Positions 26,959 to 36,008 are shown, counted from the first letter of the stretch. The stretch: DNA of 64,000 nt from JAEMQF01 sp963850525 (GCA_963850525.1 CAWKLQ010000001.1:558001-622000); one strand, 5' to 3'. Program-made: numbers and translations. Notes: generated from the letters alone by a model not told the origin.

Positions 26959-27828
26959 ATGTGTCTGGTGGCGCTTGCCCTCGACAAGAATCGCAAGTTT
27001 CCCTTGGTGATCGCGGCGAACCGCGACGAGTATTTCGATCGTCCGTCGGAAAGCCTCGCCTGGTGGACGCCTGAAAGCGGCGAGCCCGCCATCTTGGGTG
27101 GCCGCGATCTGCGAAGCGGCGGCACTTGGCTGGGGCTCACGGCTCAGGGTCGATTGGGCCTGGTGACGAACATTCGTGACGCTCGCCTGTCACTCGGTGA
27201 CGCCCCCTCGCGCGGTGAAATCGTCCCGAACTGGCTGTCGGCGCAAGAGACGGTCGACAAGTTCTGGATGCGCACCTCGGTGGCCGGCTACCACGGGTTC
27301 AACTTGATCGCGGCAGACTTTCGCCTGGGCGAGTGCTATTGGCTGACAAACAGTGGAGCGTACCCACGGCGCCTCGAGCGCGGCGTGTACGGCCTGTCCA
27401 ACGCCGCCCTGGACACGCCGTGGCCCAAGGTCGTCGCCTTGAAGAATGAAGTACTCGACTGTGTCCAGAAGGCGACCGGGGTCGATGAATTGGCGTCCCA
27501 GCTTTTCGAAGCCTTGTCAGCCCGCACCCTGGCAGACGATCATTTGCTGCCGAAGACGGGCATCCCGCTGGACCGAGAGCGCCAGCTCTCGGCGGCGTTC
27601 ATTCAGAGTTCCGATCTGTCCTACGGCACGCGCTGCTCGACCTTGGTCATCACGGAACGCGTGAATCGCTACCTGGTCACGCACGTGCTGGAGCGCACTT
27701 TCGGCGCGGTGGCGACGGAAAACTCATTGCGCCGCGCCACGATCCGGCGCTGGCCGCCGCGCTACACCAGCAATTCGCCGGTTCCGGCGCGTGAACTGGC
27801 CGCAGTCACGTTGGCGCCCGCGCCGTAG
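26959..27828 (+). CDS. NRDE-family (TANGO2-like) protein
   Basis: 289 residues. The chosen start gives Met-Cys-Leu-Val-Ala-Leu; Cys2 is nearly invariant in this family and the AGG at 26947-26949 is 9 nt away. An ATG two codons earlier has only 3 nt spacing to the AGG. The signature AANRDEYFDRPSE (NRDE, about residues 19-31) and GGRDLRSGGTWLGL are clear. Members are thought to concern haem or membrane trafficking; biochemical function is not firmly established. It converges on the hotdog-GNAT gene with a 6-nt gap. Confidence 0.88.
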   Translation: MCLVALALDKNRKFPLVIAANRDEYFDRPSESLAWWTPESGEPAILGGRDLRSGGTWLGLTAQGRLGLVTNIRDARLSLGDAPSRGEIVPNWLSAQETVDKFWMRTSVAGYHGFNLIAADFRLGECYWLTNSGAYPRRLERGVYGLSNAALDTPWPKVVALKNEVLDCVQKATGVDELASQLFEALSARTLADDHLLPKTGIPLDRERQLSAAFIQSSDLSYGTRCSTLVITERVNRYLVTHVLERTFGAVATENSLRRATIRRWPPRYTSNSPVPARELAAVTLAPAP

Positions 27829-27834
27829 CGAAGT

Positions 27835-28710
27835 TCAGGGCTGGTCCGCCGGCCCGAGGGCGCGTGTCATTTCGATGTGCGCGATTCCGGCGTCGTCGTA
27901 GACGTCGCCCTGGGTAGAGAAGCCGGCCCTCAGGTAGAAGGCAAGCGCGCTCGTTTGAGCGCTGAGCCCGACTCGCTGCGCACCCTGGGCGCGGCCCGCA
28001 TCCATCAAGGCATCGAGAATCCGGCGGCCGATGCCGTGGCCTCGCAGCGTCGAAGTCACGGCCATCCGGCCAATCCGAAACTCGCCTGCGCCGTTGAAGA
28101 ACCCACGCCCCGTGCCGAGCGGCATGCCCAGCGTGTTTCGGGCGATGGCGTGGGTTGCCGCGGCGTCGATCGTGTCCCACTCCATGGCCGTCGGTACGCC
28201 CTGCTCTTCAATGAAAACGCGCGTGCGAATCTGGCGCAATTCGGCTTCGAGATCGGCCCAGCGCCCGAGCTCCAGACTCACCATCTCTCGGCCCGCTTCA
28301 TAACCGAGCAGGCATGCGCGCAAGGCGTCAGGCACCGGCCGGGACGTTTGCGACGCCGGATCGGCGAACACATAAATGAGGGTGCCCGACACCAGCAGCG
28401 AGGTCTGGCGGAACACGCCGCAGTCGAACTGAATTGACGAATTGCCGATGCGCTCGCAGCGCACGCCCACGTCAATGCTCTCGTCATAACGCGCCGAGCC
28501 AAGGTACTCGAGCGTGGCCTTGCGCACGTAGAGGTCACCTTGCAGCAGCTGCATCGATTCGTGATACGGCAGCGCAATGGCGCGCCAATAGCCGGCGATC
28601 GCCGTGTCGAAGTACATCAGGTAGTGGCCGTTGAAGACGATGTTCTGGGCGTCGATCTCGGCCCAGCGAACTCGCATGCGCTCGACAAATCGGAAATCGT
28701 CACGAACCAC
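27835..28710 (-). CDS. Bifunctional hotdog thioesterase-GNAT acetyltransferase fusion
   Basis: 291 residues with two domains. Residues 1-130 are a 4HBT-type hotdog thioesterase (VRWAEIDAQNIVFNGHYLMYFDTAIAGY, with the catalytic Asp and the VFNGHY turn). Residues about 145-285 are a GNAT domain with the acetyl-CoA loop LRGHGIGRRILDAL and the C-terminal YLRAGF motif. GTG start supported by AGGAG 7 nt upstream. The likely role is hydrolysis of an acyl-CoA and N-acylation of an unknown amine; whether the domains share a substrate is not known. It lies 95 nt downstream of nlpD on the same strand. Confidence 0.82.
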   Translation of the reverse strand: MVRDDFRFVERMRVRWAEIDAQNIVFNGHYLMYFDTAIAGYWRAIALPYHESMQLLQGDLYVRKATLEYLGSARYDESIDVGVRCERIGNSSIQFDCGVFRQTSLLVSGTLIYVFADPASQTSRPVPDALRACLLGYEAGREMVSLELGRWADLEAELRQIRTRVFIEEQGVPTAMEWDTIDAAATHAIARNTLGMPLGTGRGFFNGAGEFRIGRMAVTSTLRGHGIGRRILDALMDAGRAQGAQRVGLSAQTSALAFYLRAGFSTQGDVYDDAGIAHIEMTRALGPADQP

Positions 28711-28728
28711 CGGATCGCTCCTTGCGAC

Positions 28729-28751
28729 GTTTCACGCTGACGCAGTGAAAC
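28729..28751. repeat. Inverted repeat GTTTCAC-N9-GTGAAAC
   Basis: A perfect 7-bp inverted repeat 18 nt upstream of the fusion-gene GTG and 54 nt after the nlpD stop. No T tract follows on either strand, so an operator is as likely as an attenuator-type hairpin. Confidence 0.35.
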
Positions 28752-28805
28752 TTGGACAGCTCAACTGCGCCGCACCCTGGGCCCGTCGCGGAACCCACTT
28801 GCCCC

Positions 28806-29732
28806 TCAGCGCGGGGGCAGCAGCTTCGCCGGGTCGATGGGCTTGCCCTGCCGGCGGATTTCGAAATGGAGCTGGACGCGGTCAGCATCGCTGGACCCCA
28901 TCTCCGCAATCTTCTGGCCGCGACGAACGTTTTGATCTTCTTTGACGGTCAGCACCTGGTTGTGCGCATACGCGGTGAGGTAGGTGTTGTTGTGTTTAAG
29001 GATCACCAGATTGCCGTAACCCCTCAGGCCCGATCCGGCATAGACGACCCGGCCCTCCGCCGCCGCCAGCACCGGGTCGCCCACTTTGCCGCCAATCGTC
29101 AGCCCTTTGGCCTTGCCTTCTTCGAATGACGTCAGCAAGGTGCCAAACGCAGGCCACTGCCAGCTGATGTCGTCGTCGGCATCGCGCGTCGTTGGGGTTG
29201 CTATCGGGTTCGATGCTGCGGAGGCAACGGCCACCGGCGCCGCTGGCGCTGGCGCCGAGGCCCCGCTTGCCGCGCTGCGGCTGTCCAGCGGCCGTGTCTC
29301 GATCTTGGGCGGTGCAATCGGTCGCGTGCTGACGCCCGCGTCAGCGCCGGGCGGCACGACGCGCAGCACCTGACCCGCTTCGATCACGTTGGGGTTGTCC
29401 AGGTTGTTCCACTTGACGAGGTCTTTCCAGTTCTGACCCGTCTCCAGCCCGATACGGATCATCGTGTCGCCGGGTTTGACCGTGTAGAACCCCGGCTTGC
29501 CGGCGTTCTCGCTGCTCGGCGGCCTGGCCGCTTCCGGCGCCGCGGCAGTGGGAAGCGTTGCCGCCGCAGGCGCAGGAGGCGCGGACCGGTTCACGACGTT
29601 GCGGTCCTCCACAGGAGCCGGAACTCGGGGACTTGCGCAACCGACGAGCAGCAGCGCCATGGCGAATGGCGCGAGCGCACCGCAACCGCATGCCTTTGCA
29701 GACCACGTGAACATGAATTGACCGCACCACAT
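28806..29732 (-). CDS. nlpD: Lipoprotein NlpD, LysM-M23 amidase activator
   Basis: 308 residues. Signal peptide with lipobox LLLVGC, a LysM domain (FYTVKPGDTMIRIGLETGQNW, about residues 83-103), a Pro/Ala-rich linker, and a C-terminal LytM/M23 domain (GKVGDPVLAAAEGRVVYAGSGLRGYGNLV). The zinc ligands of active M23 peptidases are missing (LTIGGK in place of the HxxxD site), so it is an activator of AmiC-type amidases rather than a hydrolase. The start at 29732 overlaps the pcm stop (TGATG); 29714 is an alternative. Last gene of surE-pcm-nlpD. Confidence 0.92.
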   Translation of the reverse strand: MWCGQFMFTWSAKACGCGALAPFAMALLLVGCASPRVPAPVEDRNVVNRSAPPAPAAATLPTAAAPEAARPPSSENAGKPGFYTVKPGDTMIRIGLETGQNWKDLVKWNNLDNPNVIEAGQVLRVVPPGADAGVSTRPIAPPKIETRPLDSRSAASGASAPAPAAPVAVASAASNPIATPTTRDADDDISWQWPAFGTLLTSFEEGKAKGLTIGGKVGDPVLAAAEGRVVYAGSGLRGYGNLVILKHNNTYLTAYAHNQVLTVKEDQNVRRGQKIAEMGSSDADRVQLHFEIRRQGKPIDPAKLLPPR

Positions 29733-30529
29733 CAACCGACAACGCCCGATTTTAGGGGGACGAAGTTGACGGCCTCGAAAACGTTCTGTCGAAAACCTTC
29801 GTCGCTCCGATCGACGACGACGAGCACCTGCCCTTGCGCGCCGGGGTGGCGCGCGGGCGCGACGAGGCGCCCGCCCGGTGCGAGTTGTTCGAGCCAGGCT
29901 TGCGGAACAGTTTCTCCGCCGGCGGCGGCGATGATGCTGTCGTACGGCGCGTTGGGCAGATGGCCACGCATGCCGTCCCCAAACACGAGCCGCACGCTGT
30001 CTCGACGCAAGTCGACGAGCAATTCCCTGGCGCGCTCGTGCAGCAGCCTGATGCGCTCGATCGACACCACGCTCGAGCTCAAGTGCGCCAGCAGCGCCGC
30101 CTGGTAACCGCAGCCGGTGCCGACCTCGAGAACGCGCCCCAGGCTTTGTGACCTTCGCGCAGCCGCGCCGTCGAACAGGAGTTCGAGCATGCGCGCCACC
30201 ACCGAGGGTTTGGAAATCGTTTGCCCGTGGCCGATCGGCAGGCTCGTGTCCTGGTACGCCTGAACTGCCAGCGCGGTGTCCAGGAACTCGTGACGGCGAA
30301 TTGTGGCCATCGCGTCGAGCACGCGTTGATGGCTCACGCCGCTCTCGCGCAGGCGCTGCACCATGCGCAGACGAAACTGCTCCGAGTCCATGCCCAATCC
30401 GGTCGGCATGGCGCTCGTGCCGGGGCGCCCCAAAGGGCCGATGCTGCGCGCAACCGGCGACCCCTCCCGAGCAGTCATCTGGTCCAGACGCAGCGGAAAC
30501 TTGCCCGCGCGGCGCGCCGTCACGTTCAT
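29732..30529 (-). CDS. pcm: Protein-L-isoaspartate O-methyltransferase
   Basis: 265 residues; the family core is about 210, so the first ~50 are an extension common in beta-proteobacteria. SAM motif EVGTGCGYQAALLA, motif post-I VVSIERI, the substrate loop QTISKPSVVARM and GDGMRGHLPNAPYDSII are present. It methylates damaged isoaspartyl residues so they can revert to Asp. The ATG overlaps the surE stop (ATGA) and the stop overlaps nlpD, so the three genes are translated as a unit. The longer upstream frame was rejected as antisense-type GC extension into surE. Confidence 0.93.
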   Translation of the reverse strand: MNVTARRAGKFPLRLDQMTAREGSPVARSIGPLGRPGTSAMPTGLGMDSEQFRLRMVQRLRESGVSHQRVLDAMATIRRHEFLDTALAVQAYQDTSLPIGHGQTISKPSVVARMLELLFDGAAARRSQSLGRVLEVGTGCGYQAALLAHLSSSVVSIERIRLLHERARELLVDLRRDSVRLVFGDGMRGHLPNAPYDSIIAAAGGETVPQAWLEQLAPGGRLVAPARHPGAQGQVLVVVDRSDEGFRQNVFEAVNFVPLKSGVVG

Positions 30530-31272
30530 CGGCTCAGCCAGTCGCGCCAGTGCGGCAATGAAGCGTGTTCGGTCAAGTCCACCTGGAGTGGCGTGATCGA
30601 GATCTTGCCGTTGGCGGCGGCATGAAAGTCGGTGCCAGGCCCCGCTTCGCGCACGTCGCCGGCCGGACCGATCCAGTAGAGCGGCTCGCCGCGCGGGCTG
30701 TCCTGGCGGATCAACGGCTCGCTCGCGTGGCGCCGCCCGAGCCGCGTCACGACGCGCTCCAGCGTTCCCGCATTCGGATGATTGGGGATGTTCACGTTGA
30801 GCAGCCACGCCCCGGCAAGGGGTGGGCTCTGCAGCACCTGAACGATCAGCGCACGCATCGCTACCACCGCGGCTTCAAGTTCTCCCCAACCCTTTTCCAC
30901 CTGAGAAAACGCGATCGACGGAATGCCGAACAGATAACCCTCCATGGCCGCGGCAACCGTCCCGGAGTAGACGGTATCGTCACCCATGTTCGCGCCGTTG
31001 TTGATGCCCGAGACCACGAGGTCGGGCCGATGCGCGAGGATGCCCGTGAGCGCGAGGTGCACACAATCGGAAGGCGTGCCGTTCACGTAGCGGTAGCCGT
31101 TGCTCGCCGTGAACACCGAGAGCGGGCGGTTCAGAGTGAGCGAATTCGACGTGCCACTTGCATTCTGCTCGGGGGCGACGACGTCCAGCTCACCCAAACC
31201 TTCGCAGGCTCGAACCAACGCATTCAATCCGGGGGCAAGGTATCCGTCGTCGTTCGCAATCAGTATCCGCAT
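30526..31272 (-). CDS. surE: 5'/3'-nucleotidase SurE
   Basis: 248 residues. MRILIANDDGYLAPG at the N-terminus (metal-binding Asp-Asp), GTPSDCVHLAL, and SGINNGANMGDDTVYSGTVAAAM are SurE signatures. It hydrolyses nucleoside monophosphates and exopolyphosphate in stationary phase. Operon leader of surE-pcm-nlpD. A -10-like box lies 6 nt before the ATG and no RBS is present. Divergent from the quinone oxidoreductase across 90 nt. Confidence 0.95.
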   Translation of the reverse strand: MRILIANDDGYLAPGLNALVRACEGLGELDVVAPEQNASGTSNSLTLNRPLSVFTASNGYRYVNGTPSDCVHLALTGILAHRPDLVVSGINNGANMGDDTVYSGTVAAAMEGYLFGIPSIAFSQVEKGWGELEAAVVAMRALIVQVLQSPPLAGAWLLNVNIPNHPNAGTLERVVTRLGRRHASEPLIRQDSPRGEPLYWIGPAGDVREAGPGTDFHAAANGKISITPLQVDLTEHASLPHWRDWLSR

Positions 31273-31278
31273 GCAACG

Positions 31279-31284
31279 ATTGTA
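31279..31284 (-). promoter_or_regulatory. -10-like box for surE
   Basis: Minus-strand TACAAT followed by CGTTGC and the ATG. Predicts a leaderless surE-pcm-nlpD mRNA. No clear -35. Confidence 0.4.
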
Positions 31285-31362
31285 GGGATACATCTGGCCT
31301 TCTCGCGCCGGGCGAACTCGCTCGCGCTGGGTATCATGCGAGCCCCATCGAGGAGAAGCGGC

Positions 31363-32340
31363 ATGCACGCATGGCTTTGCGAGAACCCCACCGGCGTCGA
31401 CGCCTTGAAGTGGACGGCGATGCCCGACCCTGAGCCCCGGCCCGGCGAGGTGCGCATTCGGATCGCTGCGGCGAGCCTGAACTTTCCCGACCTGCTGATC
31501 GTGCAGAACAAGTACCAGATGAAGCCGCCCCTGCCCTTTGTCCCGGGCTCGGAGTACGCCGGCTGGGTTGAAGCCCTGGGCGACGGAGTCACGCGGTTCA
31601 AGGTCGGCGACACCGTGGCCGCATTCGGCGGGACCGGCGGCTTTGCCACTCACGCCTGCGTCAGTGCGGCGCTCGTCATGCCACTGGCCGAAGGGTTTGC
31701 GCTCGACGACGCAGCGGCCTTCGTTCTCACCTACGGCACGACCCACCACGCGCTGCTGGATCGCGCCAGTCTCGAGCCCGGCGAAACCGTACTGATCCTG
31801 GGCGCCGCTGGAGGCGTGGGAACTGCGGCGATTCAAATCGCCAAAGCGGCAGGCGCCAAGGTCATCGCTGCGGCCTCCACTGACGCCAAGTGCGATTTTT
31901 GCGCCGGCCTGGGCGCCGACGCGACGATCAACTACAGCACGTCGAATCTGCGCGATCAGCTCAAGGCGCTCACTGCCGGAAAAGGCCCCGACGTCGTGTA
32001 CGACCCAGTCGGTGGCGACTTGACCGAACCGGTGTTTCGCTCGATCGCGTGGCGCGGGCGTTACCTCGTGATCGGCTTTGCGCAGGGCCCGATTCCATCG
32101 CTGCCGATCAACCTCGCACTGCTCAAGGGGGCGTCGCTGGTGGGCGTGTTCTGGGGCGAGTTCGCCCGGCGCGAACCCGAAGCGAACGCAAAGAGCCTGG
32201 TGCAACTCGCGCAGTGGTACGCACAGGGCAAGATCAAGCCGGCCATCGACCGCGTCCTGCCGATGAGCGAACTGCCCCAAGCCTTCGCCCTGATGAGCAG
32301 TCGCACGGTGCGCGGCAAGCTGGTGCTCCGCAACGGCTGA
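31363..32340 (+). CDS. NADPH:quinone oxidoreductase, zinc-independent MDR family
   Basis: 325 residues. GroES-like N-terminal domain (SLNFPDLLIVQNKYQMKP, PGSEYAGWVEALGDGV) and a Rossmann domain with LGAAGGVGTAAIQIAKAAG. No catalytic zinc ligands, as in QOR/enoyl reductase-like members. It reduces quinones or alpha,beta-unsaturated carbonyls with NADPH; the physiological substrate is unknown. Strong GAGGAG about 8 nt before the ATG. The long frame upstream overlaps surE antisense and was rejected. Confidence 0.86.
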   Translation: MHAWLCENPTGVDALKWTAMPDPEPRPGEVRIRIAAASLNFPDLLIVQNKYQMKPPLPFVPGSEYAGWVEALGDGVTRFKVGDTVAAFGGTGGFATHACVSAALVMPLAEGFALDDAAAFVLTYGTTHHALLDRASLEPGETVLILGAAGGVGTAAIQIAKAAGAKVIAAASTDAKCDFCAGLGADATINYSTSNLRDQLKALTAGKGPDVVYDPVGGDLTEPVFRSIAWRGRYLVIGFAQGPIPSLPINLALLKGASLVGVFWGEFARREPEANAKSLVQLAQWYAQGKIKPAIDRVLPMSELPQAFALMSSRTVRGKLVLRNG

Positions 32341-32419
32341 CCCCTCATTCCAGGTGAGCCTTGCGGGTGAGGCTGAGCTACCATGCTGCAGGGAGTCCGC
32401 AAAGGACATCCGGAGTCGC

Positions 32420-33175
32420 ATGCCCATCAAAGTGCTCATCCTCGAAGACAACCCCGTGGCGCGCAGCTTTTTGAATCGCGTCGTGCGGGAGAGCTTCACC
32501 GACACGATAGAGATCACCGAGTCGGGGGACCTTGAAAGCGCGCGACGCGAACTCAGCGCCGCTCCAGCCACGTCGGCCGCGGCAGATCTTTATCGCCTGA
32601 TCCTGGTCGACCTGGAGCTGCCCGACGGAACCGGCCTGGAACTGCTCACCGAGCTGGCCAAGTACCCCGCCACAAAGATCGTCACGACGCTTTACTCCGA
32701 CGACGATCACCTCTTTCCCGCGCTGCAATGCGGCGCCGACGGCTACTTGCTCAAAGAAGACCGCTTCGAAGTCCTGGTCGAGGAGCTGCAAAAAATCGTG
32801 CGCGGCCAACCTCCGCTGTCACCGGCGATTGCGCGCCGCCTGCTCGCACATTTCCGACTGGGATCGATCACGCTTAGCGCGGGTGAAGGCATGTCGGTTC
32901 CGGCCTACACGGCGTTTCAGAGCAGCCGCCCGCCCAGCAGCCCCGGCGGGACGCACGTGTCTCCGGCGGGTGCGCAGGACTTCGAGAAGCTGACGCCGCG
33001 CGAAAGCGAAGTCCTGACCTATCTGAGCAAGGGTTTCACGATCAAGGAGATCGCGAGCCTGATGGGCATCAAGTGGTTCACGGTCAACGACCATATCAAG
33101 TCCATCTACAAGAAGCTCAACGTGTCGAGCCGCGCGGAGGCTGCGGTCCTCGCCAGCCGCCAAGGCCTCGTGTAA
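32420..33175 (+). CDS. NarL/LuxR-family response regulator
   Basis: 251 residues. Receiver domain with EDN (residues 9-11), phosphoacceptor Asp in LILVDLELPDGTG (about residue 58) and Lys in YLLKED. A linker of about 45 residues, then a C-terminal LuxR HTH: LTPRESEVLTYLSKGFTIKEIA. Partner of the histidine kinase starting 13 nt downstream. Target genes unknown. The receiver is slightly longer than usual in the alpha2-beta3 region (Ala-rich insertion). Confidence 0.9.
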   Translation: MPIKVLILEDNPVARSFLNRVVRESFTDTIEITESGDLESARRELSAAPATSAAADLYRLILVDLELPDGTGLELLTELAKYPATKIVTTLYSDDDHLFPALQCGADGYLLKEDRFEVLVEELQKIVRGQPPLSPAIARRLLAHFRLGSITLSAGEGMSVPAYTAFQSSRPPSSPGGTHVSPAGAQDFEKLTPRESEVLTYLSKGFTIKEIASLMGIKWFTVNDHIKSIYKKLNVSSRAEAAVLASRQGLV

Positions 33176-33187
33176 CGCTGCCTGTCG

Positions 33188-35440
33188 ATGCGCCAGGAGG
33201 CGGCCTCGAGCCTGCATCAGCCGCAGTTGGATTCGGGGCCTGATTCGGGCTCGATTCTCAAGGCCATGGGCCACGCTCCGATGCCGCGCTGGCAGGGCTG
33301 GCGGCTGCGAATTCTGGTGCTGCTGGCGCTGCTCGGCTGCTTGATGATGCTGGGGTTGGCGCGCGAGACCGCGGCCCTGCCGCACCTCGACGGCACTTGG
33401 GTAGTCACCCGGCACGGCCACCTCGAGTTGCGCGCGACCCACGCCGCGAGGCTGGAGCCGTTCATCGGCCAGCGCCTGATCACGCTGTCCGGCGGTGCGG
33501 CGAGCGTGGACCTGCGCGACGCGGCGTTGCTGCAGCGCGCCCCGCGTTGGCTGGTTGACTCTGCCTTGCGCGCCGAGCAACTCGTGCTGCACCAGCACGT
33601 CACCGCGGCGCTGGCTCATCGCGACGTCACACTGACGTTCGAAGACGGGCGCAGCATCGCCCAAAAGCTCGCGCCACGCGACATCGCCGACCTGCCTGCC
33701 CAGTTCTGGCTGCGCTGCGCCTGCGCCCTGGCGCTGTACCTGTTGGGCATGGCGATCTTGCTGCTGCGACCCTCGGTGGTCACTCGCCTTTACGTCGTCA
33801 TCGTGCTATGCCAGGTCGGCAACCTGAGCGTTGACGCGATCGAGTCGGCGCTCGACGTGGGCTGGCCAGCGTTATGGCTCGACGCCGAGTTCGCGGTCCG
33901 GGCCGGGCTCGACCTGGTCATGTGCGCCGCACTCGTGCACGTCGCGAGCCTGTGGCCGCAGCGCCTGCCCGGGTCATCTCGGTGGGCTGGTGCGGGTTGG
34001 GCGGCGGCTGCTGCCGGCCTCGCGGCGGCAGGTCTGCTGCAGCCGAATTGGTGGTCGATTCAATTCGCAAGCACCCTGCTCAATCTGGCCGTGCTGGGGT
34101 TGTTCATCTGGTCCTGGCGCCTCGAGCCTCGGCCGTTGACGCTGGCCTTGGTTCGATTCGCCGCCCTGTCCACGGGACTGTGGCTCAGCTTGACTGTGGC
34201 GCTCGGTTTGACGAGCGGGCAACTCTGGTGGCAGGCACAGCTCGCCGCGGCGGGCTCGACGACCTGGTATCTGCTGTTGCCCACGCTGCTCGCGGTCAAT
34301 CTATTGCTCTCGCGCAGCCGTCAGTCGCTTCGCGAGTTGGGCCTGCTCGTCGCTGCCGGCGCCTTGGTGGTGGCCCTGGACCTGTCGCTTTCCGGCGCGC
34401 TCGGCGTGAATCGATTCGTCGCCGCGGTGCTTTCTCTCTCGATCGCCCTGGGTGCCTACCTGAGCGCCCGACAGTGGCTGCTGGAACGCAGGCTCGGCAT
34501 CAGCGTGATCACGACGGAACGCATGTTCGAGCGCCTGTACCGGGTGGCACGCGAAGTCGAGTCGCACCCGCAGCGCACTGCCACACTGCTTGCCGAGTTG
34601 CTGACCGACTTGTTCGATCCGCTGCAAGTCACGATCATCCCGGACCCGGCGTCGCGCACCCGGGTCACGGAAGACGGCTCGACGATGCAAGTGCCTATTC
34701 CGGCAGTCGCCTTCGACGCCCAGGGACATGAAGGGGCCATCGTGCTGCGTTTTGCGCAACGCGGGCACCGCATGTTCAGCTCTGAAGACATTCGGCTCGC
34801 CGATCGCATCGTCGAGCAGCTCGAACGTGCCGTCGCCTACGACCGCGCCGTCGAGCGCGGCCGCGGCGAAGAGCGCCAGCGCATTGCCCAGGACCTGCAT
34901 GACGATATCGGCGCCCGACTCCTGACCCTGATCTACAAGGCTCAGTCCCCCGAGATGGAGGAGTACGCGCGGCATACGCTGCAAGACCTCAAGACCTTGA
35001 CACGCGGCCTGGCCGCGTCGAGCCATCGTCTGTCGCACGCCGCCGGGGAGTGGAAAGCCGACCTGGCGCACCGACTGAGCGCCGCAAACATCGATCTGGC
35101 GTGGTCGTGCGAGTTCGACGATGACGTCCTGCTCGGCATGGCGCAGTGGTCGGCTCTGACACGCGTGCTGCGGGAACTCGTGAGCAACGCCATTGCGCAC
35201 TCGATGGCGCGCCGCGTCGAAGTCAGCGTCACCCTGGAGCAAGGCTGCCTGGTCGTGATCGTGTCCGACGATGGGCGTGGGCGCACACCCAAGGGCTGGG
35301 CGCATGGCCTCGGCTTGAGCGGCGTGCGCAAGCGCGTCAAACAGCTCAACGGTCAGGTGGAGTGGACGGACGCTGCGCCCCGCGGCATTTGTTGCCGCGT
35401 CGTCGTGAAAAACATCTCCGGCCTGCCGAAGGCCGGATGA
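33188..35440 (+). CDS. Multi-pass membrane sensor histidine kinase (HisKA_3 type)
   Basis: 750 residues. One N-terminal TM (about 38-58), an extracytoplasmic segment, then a block of about seven hydrophobic helices (residues 180-420) resembling 7TM sensor modules. A GAF-like stretch follows (about 450-545). The HisKA_3 box is EERQRIAQDLHDDIGARLL with the phospho-His near 574, then HATPase: RELVSNAIAHS, VSDDGRG, GLGLSGVRKRV. It phosphorylates the NarL-type regulator just upstream. The signal is unknown. It ends 247 nt before the toxin gene. Confidence 0.88.
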   Translation: MRQEAASSLHQPQLDSGPDSGSILKAMGHAPMPRWQGWRLRILVLLALLGCLMMLGLARETAALPHLDGTWVVTRHGHLELRATHAARLEPFIGQRLITLSGGAASVDLRDAALLQRAPRWLVDSALRAEQLVLHQHVTAALAHRDVTLTFEDGRSIAQKLAPRDIADLPAQFWLRCACALALYLLGMAILLLRPSVVTRLYVVIVLCQVGNLSVDAIESALDVGWPALWLDAEFAVRAGLDLVMCAALVHVASLWPQRLPGSSRWAGAGWAAAAAGLAAAGLLQPNWWSIQFASTLLNLAVLGLFIWSWRLEPRPLTLALVRFAALSTGLWLSLTVALGLTSGQLWWQAQLAAAGSTTWYLLLPTLLAVNLLLSRSRQSLRELGLLVAAGALVVALDLSLSGALGVNRFVAAVLSLSIALGAYLSARQWLLERRLGISVITTERMFERLYRVAREVESHPQRTATLLAELLTDLFDPLQVTIIPDPASRTRVTEDGSTMQVPIPAVAFDAQGHEGAIVLRFAQRGHRMFSSEDIRLADRIVEQLERAVAYDRAVERGRGEERQRIAQDLHDDIGARLLTLIYKAQSPEMEEYARHTLQDLKTLTRGLAASSHRLSHAAGEWKADLAHRLSAANIDLAWSCEFDDDVLLGMAQWSALTRVLRELVSNAIAHSMARRVEVSVTLEQGCLVVIVSDDGRGRTPKGWAHGLGLSGVRKRVKQLNGQVEWTDAAPRGICCRVVVKNISGLPKAG

Positions 35441-35687
35441 GCAGCGTCACGGGCAGGATGAACCACCCCGGCTTTCGTGGAGGCCGGTTGTACTGAGCCA
35501 TCAGCCTGAGTAGCTGCGCGCAGAATTCGGCGACACGGAGTGCAGCCATGGGTCGCATCGCGCCTTTCGGCATTTCGGCATTTCGGTTACCGCATCCGGA
35601 AGCCGTCGTTGATTCGGTGGGGCTGTGACGTCTCAAGGGCCCGGACGGCTACCGCGCCGACTGGAGACCTGACTCGCGTCGTCCCGA
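35441..35687. other. Non-coding edge of the degraded island
   Basis: No convincing gene. It contains three near-copies of TTTCGGCA in tandem (about 35572-35596) and short open frames without family resemblance. It separates the histidine kinase gene from the toxin gene and probably belongs to the island remnant. Confidence 0.35.
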
Positions 35688-36008
35688 TCAGCGATAGTCG
35701 TGTTCGTGCTGGTCCCTGGCTGCGAGCAAGAGTACATCAAGGTCACGAATCGCGAAGAGCACCACACACCCGCCATGACCGAATGGGACGATCAGCTCCC
35801 GAAGCTCTCTGTCCTCCTCGGCACGTCGACATGTGTGCGGCGCGAACGAAAGGATCCCCATCGCGCGCTCCACAGCTTCCTGGAATCGAAAGAGGCAGGT
35901 GCCGTCAGGCGTGTTGCTGGCCATCTCGCGCTGGACGATGTGCTCCTCGAGGCGCTCGATGTCCCCCTGGAACGTGACGGTGGGAACAACCTGATACCGG
36001 CTGCTCAC
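35688..36008 (-). CDS. RelE/ParE-family toxin
   Basis: 106 residues from a GTG that overlaps the antitoxin stop (GTGA). The pattern YQVVPTVTFQGDIERLEEHIVQRE, then a helix, then LRELIVPFGHGGCVVLFAIRD and AARDQHEHDYR is the ParE/RelE plasmid-stabilisation fold with the usual C-terminal strand and DY ending. ParE members poison gyrase, RelE members cut mRNA; which applies is unknown. The coupled start and small operon make it a classic type II toxin. It is near an integrase relic and tRNA-His, so probably acquired. Confidence 0.85.
   Translation of the reverse strand: MSSRYQVVPTVTFQGDIERLEEHIVQREMASNTPDGTCLFRFQEAVERAMGILSFAPHTCRRAEEDRELRELIVPFGHGGCVVLFAIRDLDVLLLAARDQHEHDYR

Noticed and set aside
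35346..35636. 96-codon minus-strand frame after the histidine kinase gene
   Set aside because: Overlaps the kinase 3' end, no RBS and no family resemblance.
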